Assembly (NCBI GenBank): GCA_914767715.1
Contig: OU612069.1
Span: 7,748,001 to 7,812,000, forward strand
From: Membranipora membranacea
Lineage: Eukaryota > Bryozoa > Gymnolaemata > Cheilostomatida > Membraniporidae
Direction: 5' to 3'
Length of the DNA stretch: 64,000 nt
Below, piece by piece: positions 45,001 to 57,000 of the stretch (positions are counted from its first letter, which is position 1; every line of letters begins with the position of its first letter). The notes under the pieces were generated by a model. It was not told the DNA's origin. It saw only the letters and a list, made by a program, of their open reading frames with translations, and did not search any database. Made by a program: the position numbers and the translations under genes.

Positions 45001-48000
45001 GCAATTATGCTAACTGCATAATACAAGGCACTACACAAATAATCATTGTGTAGACCACAACAAATACCTTATGATATCAGGACCTATGATATTATCTATA
45101 AATAGCAAAAAGTATAAATAGCACATATGGATCACATTGACCTAGCTCAATGTCAATCCTCTGGCATCCTGTGACATCATGCATCTAATCCTAGCATAAA
45201 ACATCTTGCTAAAATTTTACAGTATTTTCCGACTGTTCAGATGTTTTACCCGATTGCGGGCACTTGGTGTCATGGTGTCAGGTAATCAACACACAGTCTT
45301 TTTCAATGATTTGGTTCCGCTTTTTGATGTTTGCCAGATTATAGGCAGTACCTAACTACTTGCATCTCTAAGCATGTCAAAGCATGAATTCCAAGCAATA
45401 GCATAATACTAATTAATTAGTACATCTCCAAACAAGCTTTGATCTTTTGAGTGAATAATTTGGCCATTAATTTGGCACTTGTTACCTGGTTATTTTGGAA
45501 AGTTTTATATTCAACTTTTAACTGTTTGTAGGGAAATGAGTATATGAGTCATCGATCTGTCTAATATACCCAGTCTCCCTATCTTTTGTGCAAAATGTAT
45601 ATATTAATCAATTAAATATTTATTATCTGTGTCTATTGATAATCTCATGCAGTTATAGCAATTCTACCCCATATCATTCCTATGTACACATGGTTGGAGC
45701 CACCAAAACTAGTTTGGGCTTCTTGTTGTACTAAGGTACACAAAGAGACAACATCTTCATGTGTCGACTTTCTATTCATGATGAACACAGACAACAGTTT
45801 CATACACCCACCTGAAAAAATCGCAGAGTAATGTGAAATAGAGCTTATTTCAAGAATTGTGTTGTCACAACATGTGGTCAAAAAATTTTATAATTGACCA
45901 CTATTGATAAGCACCCTTGAGACTTGTAAAGCGCAGCCAGCCAAATAATTGTAGCTGGCATCAACCACTTGTGCCATCATAGGATACCTCATTCAATTGA
46001 ATTCTGATCTGAAAACAACATCAGTCTCTCAAATTAGTACAGCAAAATGGCTCCAAAATCACCATTATATTACATTGTCAGCTTCATTGGAAGAGAGGAA
46101 GTTAGCATTGTTAGCAGTAATTGGATCAAAAAGTCAACTTTATTAAAGGCAAAGGACAAGCTAAAACACTCAGTCGTGGTGAGTCATAAATTTTATTAGC
46201 AAAACACTTCTTTTTTTAAATTTCCAATATTCAAATATGCAGTTTTATTTTAATGATTTCAAATCTATTTTTTAAGATTTATCAAGTTGGTTCATTTGAA
46301 AAGAGTAAAATGGTTGAAATGCCCCAAACACTGATTTTTGGTATACATTGGTGTTTAGCAGCGCCGACAATGGTTGACAAGACAAAGCCTCGCAAGTGCC
46401 TATGCCTGATCTGTAGATATTCCAAACTTTATATTGGATTCCTTTCTTATCGACTAGTGTGACAGCTGCTCTGATTATGTTTTTCCAGAAATGCTATTGG
46501 CCACCAGACACCACAAACGGAAAAAGCCTCAGGAAGGAGCATGCATTTCCAGATATTCGCCATTGGAAGTTGTATGACGCGAAGATATTGCAGTTTACAG
46601 GTGATTAGACAAAGCTAACATTGTCTACGGCATTGGTTTCAATAATTTATCATGATTGCATCACACTAAAGGAAAGTACTATATTACGCCGATAAATTCT
46701 TGTGGGATATCCCATTCACTTGGTATTATCGGCTGTGGAATCTTTTAATCTTCTAGGGTGGAAACCTAACGGAGATTAAAGCTCAAAAAATAATTTTTAA
46801 AATGAGAGATTTATGAAAAAAAGCACAGCTGATACATATATCCTCAGTAATAGGACGGAACTCGGAGTTGCAACCTCAGTCAATTCATATGTATTTGAGA
46901 GCTGCGCACATAACATGACCACCGCATGCACAATAGAGCCAAACTTAAGTTCAATCAACAAAAGTTTGCAGTATTGAGCAAGATCGCGTTACAAACATAT
47001 GCCAGCATCCCTCTCACTAAAATGTTACGCATTTTCTTTCCAGAGGACTACGAAAAGGCCAAGGTGTATGAGACGCAAGCAAGAAAGAAGGATGATATCA
47101 CTACTGGTTAGTTAAACTTTACATAAAAAGAAAATAAATATAACTGATGTCCCCAGCAATGTGGTTACTGTTAGGTTAGAGGTAATGGTTCGGTTTAAAG
47201 GCTGTCCTTTCCTATGTCTGAATTAATTACCATCACTGAGCATCAATATTTACACTAAGGATTAAGGTTTAATCCCATCCAAAATTTTCAATTGCTTTTT
47301 CTGTGTTGCTGAGACATCAAAATTTTCTATCCTCAACAACCAGTGATCAGAATGGGGTAATTCTAAAAAAAATTTGTCACTCATTCGAAGAAATATTCAC
47401 ATGGCCCGATATTCAAATCAAGTTTCTGCGCTTTCGACCATTGAAAACTCTGGGAACAGCACTGTATATGTATATATTTAGTCCTGTTTGATCTTGATGC
47501 TTCACATGTCGCTGTACTGCTACATAAAAATTTGTGCTGCTTAAGATTTCCCTTGTAAAAAGAGTCAAGGATATTTATTCTAGGAATTCTTACAAGTATT
47601 TGGGTTGTTGGATGTTGTCAATATAAACTATTGGCAAGGCAATTCATTTCTGGTAAACAAGCCCAGACTGAACTAATTATTTCATACCACAAACAGGTTA
47701 ACATTGATGTAATGGTTTGTAAAATACTGTGTTTATGTAGATACAGAGGCTGGTGAACAAAGCTTGAGGAAACGAACTCTGTCATCTCCCCAGCGAATTC
47801 AGAAGGACCCTAGTAAGTGTATGCAACATTCTTTTATTTTCACATTTAATTTAGGGCATGCAGTTGCCGCTGGATGGTTTATGTAGCGAATAGGACCACT
47901 AAATCTTTGGTTGGGAACTGATGGCAGTAAGGAGTGGTCACTGTCATGATGTGTATGCATGATTTGCAGTACCGGTATCGGTGTTTCGATATTTGGTGTG

Positions 48001-51000
48001 AGTTGATCATTACGATACACGCTATGGCCGGTCTAGGTCTTGCTGCTAGTCAGCGTTTCCTTTATACTGTGATATATATTACAATGTATCCCACATTGAG
48101 CACCATTATAGATTTGTTGCACTCAAACCCCTTGCCGGCAATAGGTTAAATATGATCTTTGGTTTGCTATGGTCCTTATAATAAACAATTTTGTGCCCAG
48201 TGCCATCATTTGACTAAGAAAATAATTCAGGTTGTAATTTTTTAAAGATGATGGTGATGGAGAAGAGAGCGATGGTGAAAATGATGAAAATAGTACACAT
48301 GATGGCAGTAGTATGGCTATACCACTTCCGTCATTTGATCTAAAGACCTCTCATGGTGAGTTATAACTCAAGATTGATTCATGAGATAAAATTCATTACC
48401 AACCTAAAGACCGATTATAGAAGAATCATGATAGCGGGCCCCACCAGATGCACTTGACTCAGAATTGATTTAATAACCTATAATATTATTCGAGGCAGCC
48501 TCTTCCGAATATATATGTTAAATGATTCGATATCTCTGATTTTTGCAACACAATAAAGAAGCCCAATCATCCGGGCGTTGTTGTAGTCGCAGGAAGGGAT
48601 CATTATTATCAGCCAAGTCTATTTTTGACATTGCCTTGGAGTTGCAACTCCGGCCATCTGTGAACAATAATTGAAATACATCTGAAGTGCTAAACATCTA
48701 TTTCTCTCTTGGTATCTTCAATATCAACTAACATCCGTTGACAGTTAACGTCCACCAAGGGTTCAATATTTAGATGGTTTCTGCCAAAGATGAATATCAT
48801 AGATCAATTTCGGTTCATTGATAACCCATAGTTACATTAAAAGCAGCCACTTGGTTTTGTTATTAAGTTTAGAGAGAGTGAAAATACGACTTCAGAATAA
48901 GTACCTAACAATTTATCGATTGGTAGTAAAAAGATTCTTTGTTTTTAGATGAAGATCTCATTTCAACTCCGAAAGAAAAAAAGCCCAGAATTATGAGTCC
49001 AGAACCATCGGCTAGTACGCGTAAGTAACCCTTTCTCCTTTTAGTCTCTGTACAGAAATCAGGCTCATTGCAACAAAGATACAGTGTTTAGTTGTTCCTG
49101 AGACCTGAACAGTATTGCTCAAATGAGAGAATAAGATTGGAACAGATAATAGCCAGACAACTTTGGACCTGAACTGAGATCTGCTTCCGTTTCTAACACT
49201 TAATTGGAATGCCTCAGAAACATGCATAGGTGGTTCAATATCTCAGTGCACTCTTTAAAACATTTCCGTAAGATGAAGTTGGATTGAACCTATAGCAGGA
49301 CAATTTCAAAAAGAATACAGATAAGCTTAAGATTTTTGAAAAGATCATCTGAAATCCTTTTCACATAATTTGGTCAAATATTTGAATAAATTCCAACCAA
49401 TAGATTCGCCAAGGTCACTGCAGAGTAATCAATTTTGATGCTGATGATAAATGTGACCAACTTGATCCGAATTGATACGGTTATTTCCGGACTACAATAG
49501 CTCAGTCATGTTTGCTAGACGGATATTTGTCGTCTGTTCCTATCAAAACTGTGGACCACCTCGCTACCTTTGTTATGAAACTAGATTAAAGCTCATTGGT
49601 CACATATTCAGCTCAACAATGGTATACTATAACCACACAATCCTATTAGTAACAAAATACATCAATTTCTTATGAGTTGTCCCCCTCTGTGAAAAATGGT
49701 GGACAACTCCTGATTGAACTGTTGAACCTTGATAAGGAATATTATGATTATTTTAAGTTTTTATTGTAGATGGATATTCACAATCGTGTGTGGAGTTGGG
49801 GGAAACCTCAAACCAGAAAATTGAAAGTGAGTTATTTGAATGTTGATAAATAGATTAATACTATGGATGGCAGCGACCATTTCGATCTAAGTCATACATT
49901 TTTTATCTGTTTGTCAATTATTAGGCTGGAAAAAACTTCGTGAATAATTGGTTGAATGGATTTTCATATTTCTTCTATAGGGTTGCTGACAAACCTTGAT
50001 ATGAAGGTGAATAAGATATTAAAACATCTTGAGAGAGGAGAGAGTGGCAGTTCCTCTGCAGTCGAGAAGAAAATACTCGACATGTTTGAGAGCCCTCTGG
50101 AATCTCCAGAGGAGCTCATGCTTTTCAACGAGCAACTCAAAGAAGATGATACTAAGTATCAGCAGTTTGTAAGTAGACCAGTGGTTAATCAGTATTTTAA
50201 TTTGTAATATCAAAAATTTTGGGTAGCAAACATGTTGCAAAAATAGGTAGATTTGTAAAAGGGTGACTAGATTTGGCCTGGAGTTCAGGGGTCAAAGGAA
50301 GAATTGTTTCTGCAGCACATGACCTACATCTTATATGAATCAAGACTGTGCTCGAATTAGTTTGCTCTTATTAACCATAACGGCAAAGAGAAGGCGAATT
50401 ACAGAATGTCAACCATATCGGCAGATCGGCTACATGGGGGCCTGGAGGGAAAAAAACAGACTTTTTAACTTTCATGACACATATACAGATATGCCATTAT
50501 AAAAATGTTGTGTTTTTTTCAGTTTTCATAATATTTATTCTTGCAGCAAAAATTCTGTGAGACAGTCGGTGGAAGGAGCCTCACCGAGGCTGTTTTCACC
50601 ACTATGAGGAGAGTGGCTCTGAACCATGTTTGGCAGCATTTTACGCTGCACGGCACAAAGACAAAACAGAGCCTTGCAGGCACAAGAGTCTTCAAGGCGA
50701 TAGGAAGTAAGTAAAGGTTTTGATGACAAAATGCTGCCTTAAGCGTAATTTACACACCTTTGTTGATTCAATGAGTGCTTTCAGAATCATTAGTGGAAGT
50801 TACCTGCCCATGAGGTTTTGGAAGACAACTACTAGTGTAAGGCATTTAGTTTGAACCCTCATGTGATGGGCAACTTAGACAATTGTTATTCATTATTTAC
50901 TCTATAAGTTTTTGAGGGTAGAAGCATATGATATTTATGAGCAGGCAGGGGTAGTGGGTCTCACTGTACTCCAAAAAATTTATGATAAATCTAGACCGGA

Positions 51001-54000
51001 CATTTAATGGAGTATTAGCAGTGATGCATTTATTCTAGGGTGCCATTACACCATTGGGATGTGTAGTAGCATCAATCATGCTTTAAGTTTGTGCTTTTCG
51101 AGATCAACTGATATTAATTTTAATCTAAATGATTTCGTTAACAAATAACAACTTGAACGTGATTGTGAAACGCTGTTCAATCTCATGCAATTTTCAAACT
51201 CAAAACCAAATTAAAGTTGATCAAGTAGTAAATAAAACCTGGACTGCAGAATGAGAAAACCAATCCAAATGAGAACAACATTGCCAATACACATTTCAAT
51301 GGTCAAACCTCAAGTGCCTTATCTTTATATTGTGCTTTGTTTAAGTTTCTATGTTCACTATGTTTTACCCCAGTTTTGTTTTACTGCCTGCCTTCTATTA
51401 ATTGATATGCTTATCTTTCAAAGGAGCTGTGAGGGCACTTGGATATAAGGACACTGCGGTGATAGAGAAGATGGGGGACCTCTGTAGAGCCGCACCTAAT
51501 CAGAAGGGCGGCATCAACTTTAGTGTTGGAAAAAAAAATGTAAGTTGAGTGGCAAATGGCCTGTCATGACAACCTTTGTTGGATGGGGAGGGGGCGCCGA
51601 CAAAGCTTGTCAAGACATACTATCTGGCTCAGTACAATGAATTGCACACAGTCTTTACGATTGGCATTTTTAGGTTAATTGCAGTTCAAGCTCCAGGTAG
51701 TCAAGTTTAATTGAAAGACTTAAGATTGTGTGAGGTCTTTCAAGTAAGTCTTAGCCTAGTTTCTCTAAACAAGTTACAAATATGTATGCAGCTTGTTAGA
51801 ACTAAAGGTAGCGAGCAAATAGCAAAGGTCATTGCTAAGCCGATGCTCAATGAGTGATAAATTTTTATTTTAGGAGCCCTACTTTGAGTTTACCATCTGA
51901 CTCTGTTACCATTCAATCCAACGAATCATATAACTATTTTGAGCTTTGAGCTCAGACCTCTGTACAAGAGCGGACAACTCCTTAAAATACAAAGGAGTGT
52001 TGAAAGAAGCATTGTATCGGTGGAGTTGAACCAAATGCATTGTAGGAAAACAACTGTTATAAGAATGTGTTGTTATTCTCTTCTTTTAGAGAATCACAGA
52101 GCTTACTCTGAATGGGGACAGCGATGACTGCCAATAAAGAAAAAAAGATAGATATCTAACCAATTTTATTTTTCTCCACCATTAATGTTCATTTTTTTAA
52201 TTTTGATAAACAAAATTGTTGATTACACATATTATATAATCATCATTGAACATTATTTTGCAATGAATAAAACAACTTGGAACATCACTACACTCTTTGC
52301 TAATCAAATGACGAATACGATGATTTGATAGACTTGTGAGGTAAATAGAGCTTTGAAAGTTGTAGTGCTGAAGCAATGGCTGTTGTCTTACTGTCATTGC
52401 TGTGCCATGCAAATCGTCAAATCATTTAAATTTGGAAATTTTAATGGAATTCAGCGATGACAAATTGGATTGTCATGATGACGTTACATAAATGGTTTCT
52501 CCAAATATCTGGCAAAAACGTGCTTTTAGTAGAATTCGACGATGACGAATTGGATTGTTATAAAGACATTATGTAGATGGTTTCTTCAAATATCGGGCAA
52601 AACGCGCTCAGAGAATCGCCACGATACAGGGTTTCAATGATAAAAAATTTATCGTGAAACTGTTATGAAAACATTTTGTAAAACATCGTTCGAAACTATT
52701 ATCACGGCAATAAAATTGTGTCTACACATTTTGCTATTTTGATGTCGTGGCACGACGTTATCACGAGGACCACTACTGTTATGATAATGTTATCAGAAGG
52801 TTTTCATAACATTTTGTGTTTGCTGGGTAATGGGCATTGGATCGATGTATCTAGCTATAGATAATATGTTATGGTTAGTCTTGAAATGTTACAAACATCA
52901 GGGTGCTTTTTGATGTGTAACCGTACTTAGCTTACCTACAAGAGAAAGTGTCACCGAGCATCATTAGGCCTAATAAAATGTATAGCCAGATGATGATCTC
53001 AGAGCCAAATTTCATCGCAAAACAAAGGCTCAGGATTGCCATCAATATTCAAGTGATAGGATGCAACGTTCATCTCCAAAATCCCCACCTTGTGCCAGGG
53101 TGGTTAAGAGATGTTATGTCTCATTTTCATTCTGGGACCATATTCTCATCGGCACTTAAAGACTGCCCAAAGATCCAATGCATGTTATAGTCAGGCTGTT
53201 GTTTATGGTAAAAAAATTCAATGCTCTTCTTGGTATGAATTATTGATGGTGGAAAAACTGCTTTCCAGTGACTGGTAACTCTCATTCTCTGCATTATGAT
53301 GTCACTGTAATATCATAATATTATTCCATCATTTTTCACTTATATATTTTGTCTTTGATATAAGGTCCAAATCCCAAATGTACATCAGACGATGATTGTA
53401 AGGGAGAATCAGTAGGAATCATCGAGTCATGCGTAGATGGAGAATGCCGATGCATCACAGGGATGAGAAGATCAGCAAAGACCGGACAATGTGAATGGCT
53501 GACTGATCAAGTCTGTCTGCAGGTTTGTGAACAGTTTTTAGTTCTAGACTATTCTTCTGTTGACTTATTATTCATAAAGAATTAGTTTTGTGTCTTGCAC
53601 AATGAAAGTGTCTGTCACAATTAGTGTGCTGACTGTAAATATTAAAATTCCCCTTTAATGATACTCAAAACATTGATTAACCTCATTTGTTATTCTGACT
53701 TGTCCCATGCTTATTATCAATGAAATAAACCAATTTAAAAGGAGCAAGAGGTGGCTCAGTTGGTTAGAGCGCGGTACCTTTAGCATGCAAATGTTGAAGG
53801 TTATGGGTTCGAACCCCACTGCTGTACATCGACAACTAGAGTTTGATTGGCCCCCAGGTATGCTCGGCATATGCAATCGGAAAGCAACCTGGCGCAGATA
53901 TTGCTGACACGCCCATAAGGTAACTGATATTATGCCACCCGTGCTTCAGGATGTGGCGTGTGATGAGACAACTTGATTTTAATCAACCGTGTATTAAATC

Positions 54001-57000
54001 AACAACTTTTTAAAAATGAAGATGTTGGTATTTCTTACTTTGCAGTGTCCGCCTTGTACAGGCGAGTCGTCAAGTTGTGGTGGCCACTACATGATATGTC
54101 TCAGTGAGGTGCGCATGTGTGTTTGCGCTGATGGCTATCATTTGGATGTTAGTGGAGTGGAGTGTGTTCCTCATAAAGGTGGTACTACCTCACAACAGTG
54201 TGAGAAAGCAAGGGATTGCAGCCTGATTCCTAACACAATTTGTCTTGAAAAGAGAGGTGAAGACCTTTAAATAGCTTGATATTGATTTGAGTTCATCGCT
54301 AGCAAAATTTAATTTCTCTCATGCCATTTCAGGGTTGAACGTTGATTGCATAAATATTTTACTCCCTGATTCCTTGGCCTCATTCTCAATTTTCCCGATA
54401 ATCTCCCATCCTTAATCCAAACTGAAGAGTGATTAGAATGATTGATTGTAAGCAAAAGTTATTTCCCTCATGCAAGTTCAGGGTTGAACATTGATTGCAA
54501 GAGTATGTTATTTCCCCTTTTTCTTGGCCTTCCACCCTCAAAATTGCCCACATATAATCTCAATGATAATTGCTGGCCACTTGAGAGGGACATATTCTAC
54601 ACCCTCCGATTTCTTCTAACGTAAAATATGTTCAATTTTTATGCAGAACCTCCAGGTACTTATCAACAGCTATCTCAGCTTTGAGAGCCTGTAAGCACTG
54701 ATATGTTTTGTAGCATCTGTTTGCTTGTCATTTTCAGCAAGGCTCAATTATTTTCAATGTCAAGTATTTTAATGCTCAGACTCAACTGATCTATTATCTG
54801 GCAGAATGATACAAATAACCGGGTCTCTAGCCAATGTGTTGGTTCTGATTGGTTGGTGGGACTTCTCCCTACCCTCCAATCTGAGCAAACACATTGGCTT
54901 CAGGACTGTGACTTTTAATTTCAGCTACTGTACCAAGCATGCAAACCAGGGACTCTTCTAATAACTGCTGACATACATCGTTTCATCTGTATTTAGCTGC
55001 TCAAACATAATCAGATTGTTTTCAGGTGTATGCACATGTGCAAAGGGATGGTGTTTCACAGATGACGGATTTTGTGAGCCAGATAAAAACGAATGCGAGA
55101 GCATGGTATGTCCTGATGGGCTCGTTTGTGTGAATTTATTCTGCCGTCTTTCCATAGCAACATGCATTGGTAAGATTTGCACTCAGCGTGACTATGTCAA
55201 CAAAACACCCCAAACATTTCTTTGTGCAAGCAGATTAGTGACATTGAGATAAGGTTTTCGTAAAAACAATATAAATTATCAACTTTATAACCAAAAATTG
55301 CGCAATATTGAACACACTCTGAATCGTGTCTGTTGAACTCAACTAATATAATTGAAGATATCAATACATTGTGGGTCTAAGTACCATCCCTAACTATTAT
55401 AACATAGTTTAGTGCCGAGGGACATGATGTAAAGACTCATCTATTTATACTACTTTCAAGAAGAAATTGTGGAAAGACAGCTCGCTAACTATCCTCCTTA
55501 TGAAAACTTGCAGATGCTGAATCTTGAAAAGATTTCATCCGATCTCATGCAGTTTCCAATACACATACGTCCATTACAGCTCTAATTTCCTATACTGCGT
55601 GGATTAAAGAGTACCTAACTGGAGAGAGGACAACTCCGAACATCAACCTCAAATCAATCTCAGATAACTGTCTGTTCATTTTATATGTTTTTAGATGCTG
55701 ACCTGACTGGTGTTCTCACTAGTTTTAGTATTCCGTGTACGAACACTGCAACATGCCTGGAGAAGGCAGGTCCATTAACATACTGTTACGATGGGCTATG
55801 TGCATGTGTAATAGGATCCGCCATCTTGCAAGGGAAATGTCGTGAGATTGCTACATGCCGAACGGTGAGAATGAGTCAGCTATTCCCTCCGCTATAGGTA
55901 TACACACATGATCTGTCTGCATTGAGATCAAGACATAGATAATTTGTCTATAAGAGTTTTGTGTCCTGTGTGTTATGTTTGTGAAAAATAATTTGAATCC
56001 CAAGTAAGCCCACTGGAAAACATCAACAATGATGTCAACTGTAGACAGTAATGACCACAAATTTATGGCCGATCCAGAGAGTGTCTTGCTAATCGCCCTC
56101 TCCATCACAACAATATCACAAAATCGCAAACATCATCATCTAAACCAATAAATTGTACAATCTTAGGCATTAAGGATTATGTTAATACTAACTGGGGACC
56201 ACAGGTGAGTTGCATGGCCTACACTGAATAATACAGTGAGTCAGGACATACTAGTACTACAGTAACAAACCATCTTTTGAGTAAGCACCTCTGGAACAAA
56301 TGGATATGCAAAGTTATGATGCTTGTTTTCAATATCTGTAGAGCTATGACTGTTCGGCTGGTTCCATATGTTCATACGGTCTGTGTTCTGAGAAAGCTAG
56401 CACTGGAGTCAAGTCCGGAAACGCATTCGGCGAACACGTCAAAGATCACCCTGAGTCTCTGATAATACCCCTTCTATGCCTGCTTCTTCTAATTCTTGCT
56501 GCTGCTCTCGTGGCACGACAAGTTCATAAAAGTATGTACTTCACGAAAATACATATACTATTATTTTTCTCCACACAGTATAACTTCCAAACAATTTGTT
56601 CTACATAACTGTGTGTCATCAAATAGTGTGTGGAGTGCTAAGTTGTGGATCCTTTCAAGGTTTTAGGCTCGGATGACGAGCATTGTCTATTTTTATCTTG
56701 TTTAGTGTTCTGCTGCTAACTAATGAAATCTTAATGGTGTCCAATGGACATCACCAAATGTTTAAAAGTTGTTTCAAGTATTGCAAACATCCCTTTCTTT
56801 CTCTGAGAAAGAATTAAATGTTAACATATTGGCAAGATGTTTCACCTGTTGCCTTGTCAGTTTGTGATTTATAAAGCGATCAGTAAGCCACTGTAACATC
56901 AAAAAGTCAACAATGATTTTTCTCTAATGGAAGGATATGTCATTTTTAATAGCTGCACAGGCCAATAAAGCAATTAAAGAAGAGAATGAAAAGCTGGAAT

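Larger units (their letters stand above)
35536..52827. mobile_element. 17.3-kb TIR transposon inside an intron, carrying two spliced genes
   Basis: The left end reads TA/CCCAGCAAAC (35534 on) and the right end GTTTGCTGGG/TA (to 52829). The ends match as inverted repeats for about 25 bp with a few mismatches (next shared block CAAAATGTT), and TA looks like the target duplication. Just inside are subterminal direct repeats, period 121 at 35741-35982 and period about 85 at 52446-52610. It carries a transposase-like gene (minus) and a DUF4806-like gene (plus), divergently arranged. The end motif is not CACTA. It lies in one phase-1 intron of the giant gene. A composite of nested insertions is possible, but the shared ends and the flanking TA argue for one unit. 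Confidence 0.72.

Noticed and set aside
35536-52827. Classing the big element as CACTA from its transposase
   Set aside because: The ends read CCCAGCAAAC, not CACTA, and the apparent duplication is TA; superfamily left open.
53748-53823. A functional tRNA gene
   Set aside because: A and B boxes are good, but the acceptor stem does not pair and the body repeats at 19306, so it is a SINE head.
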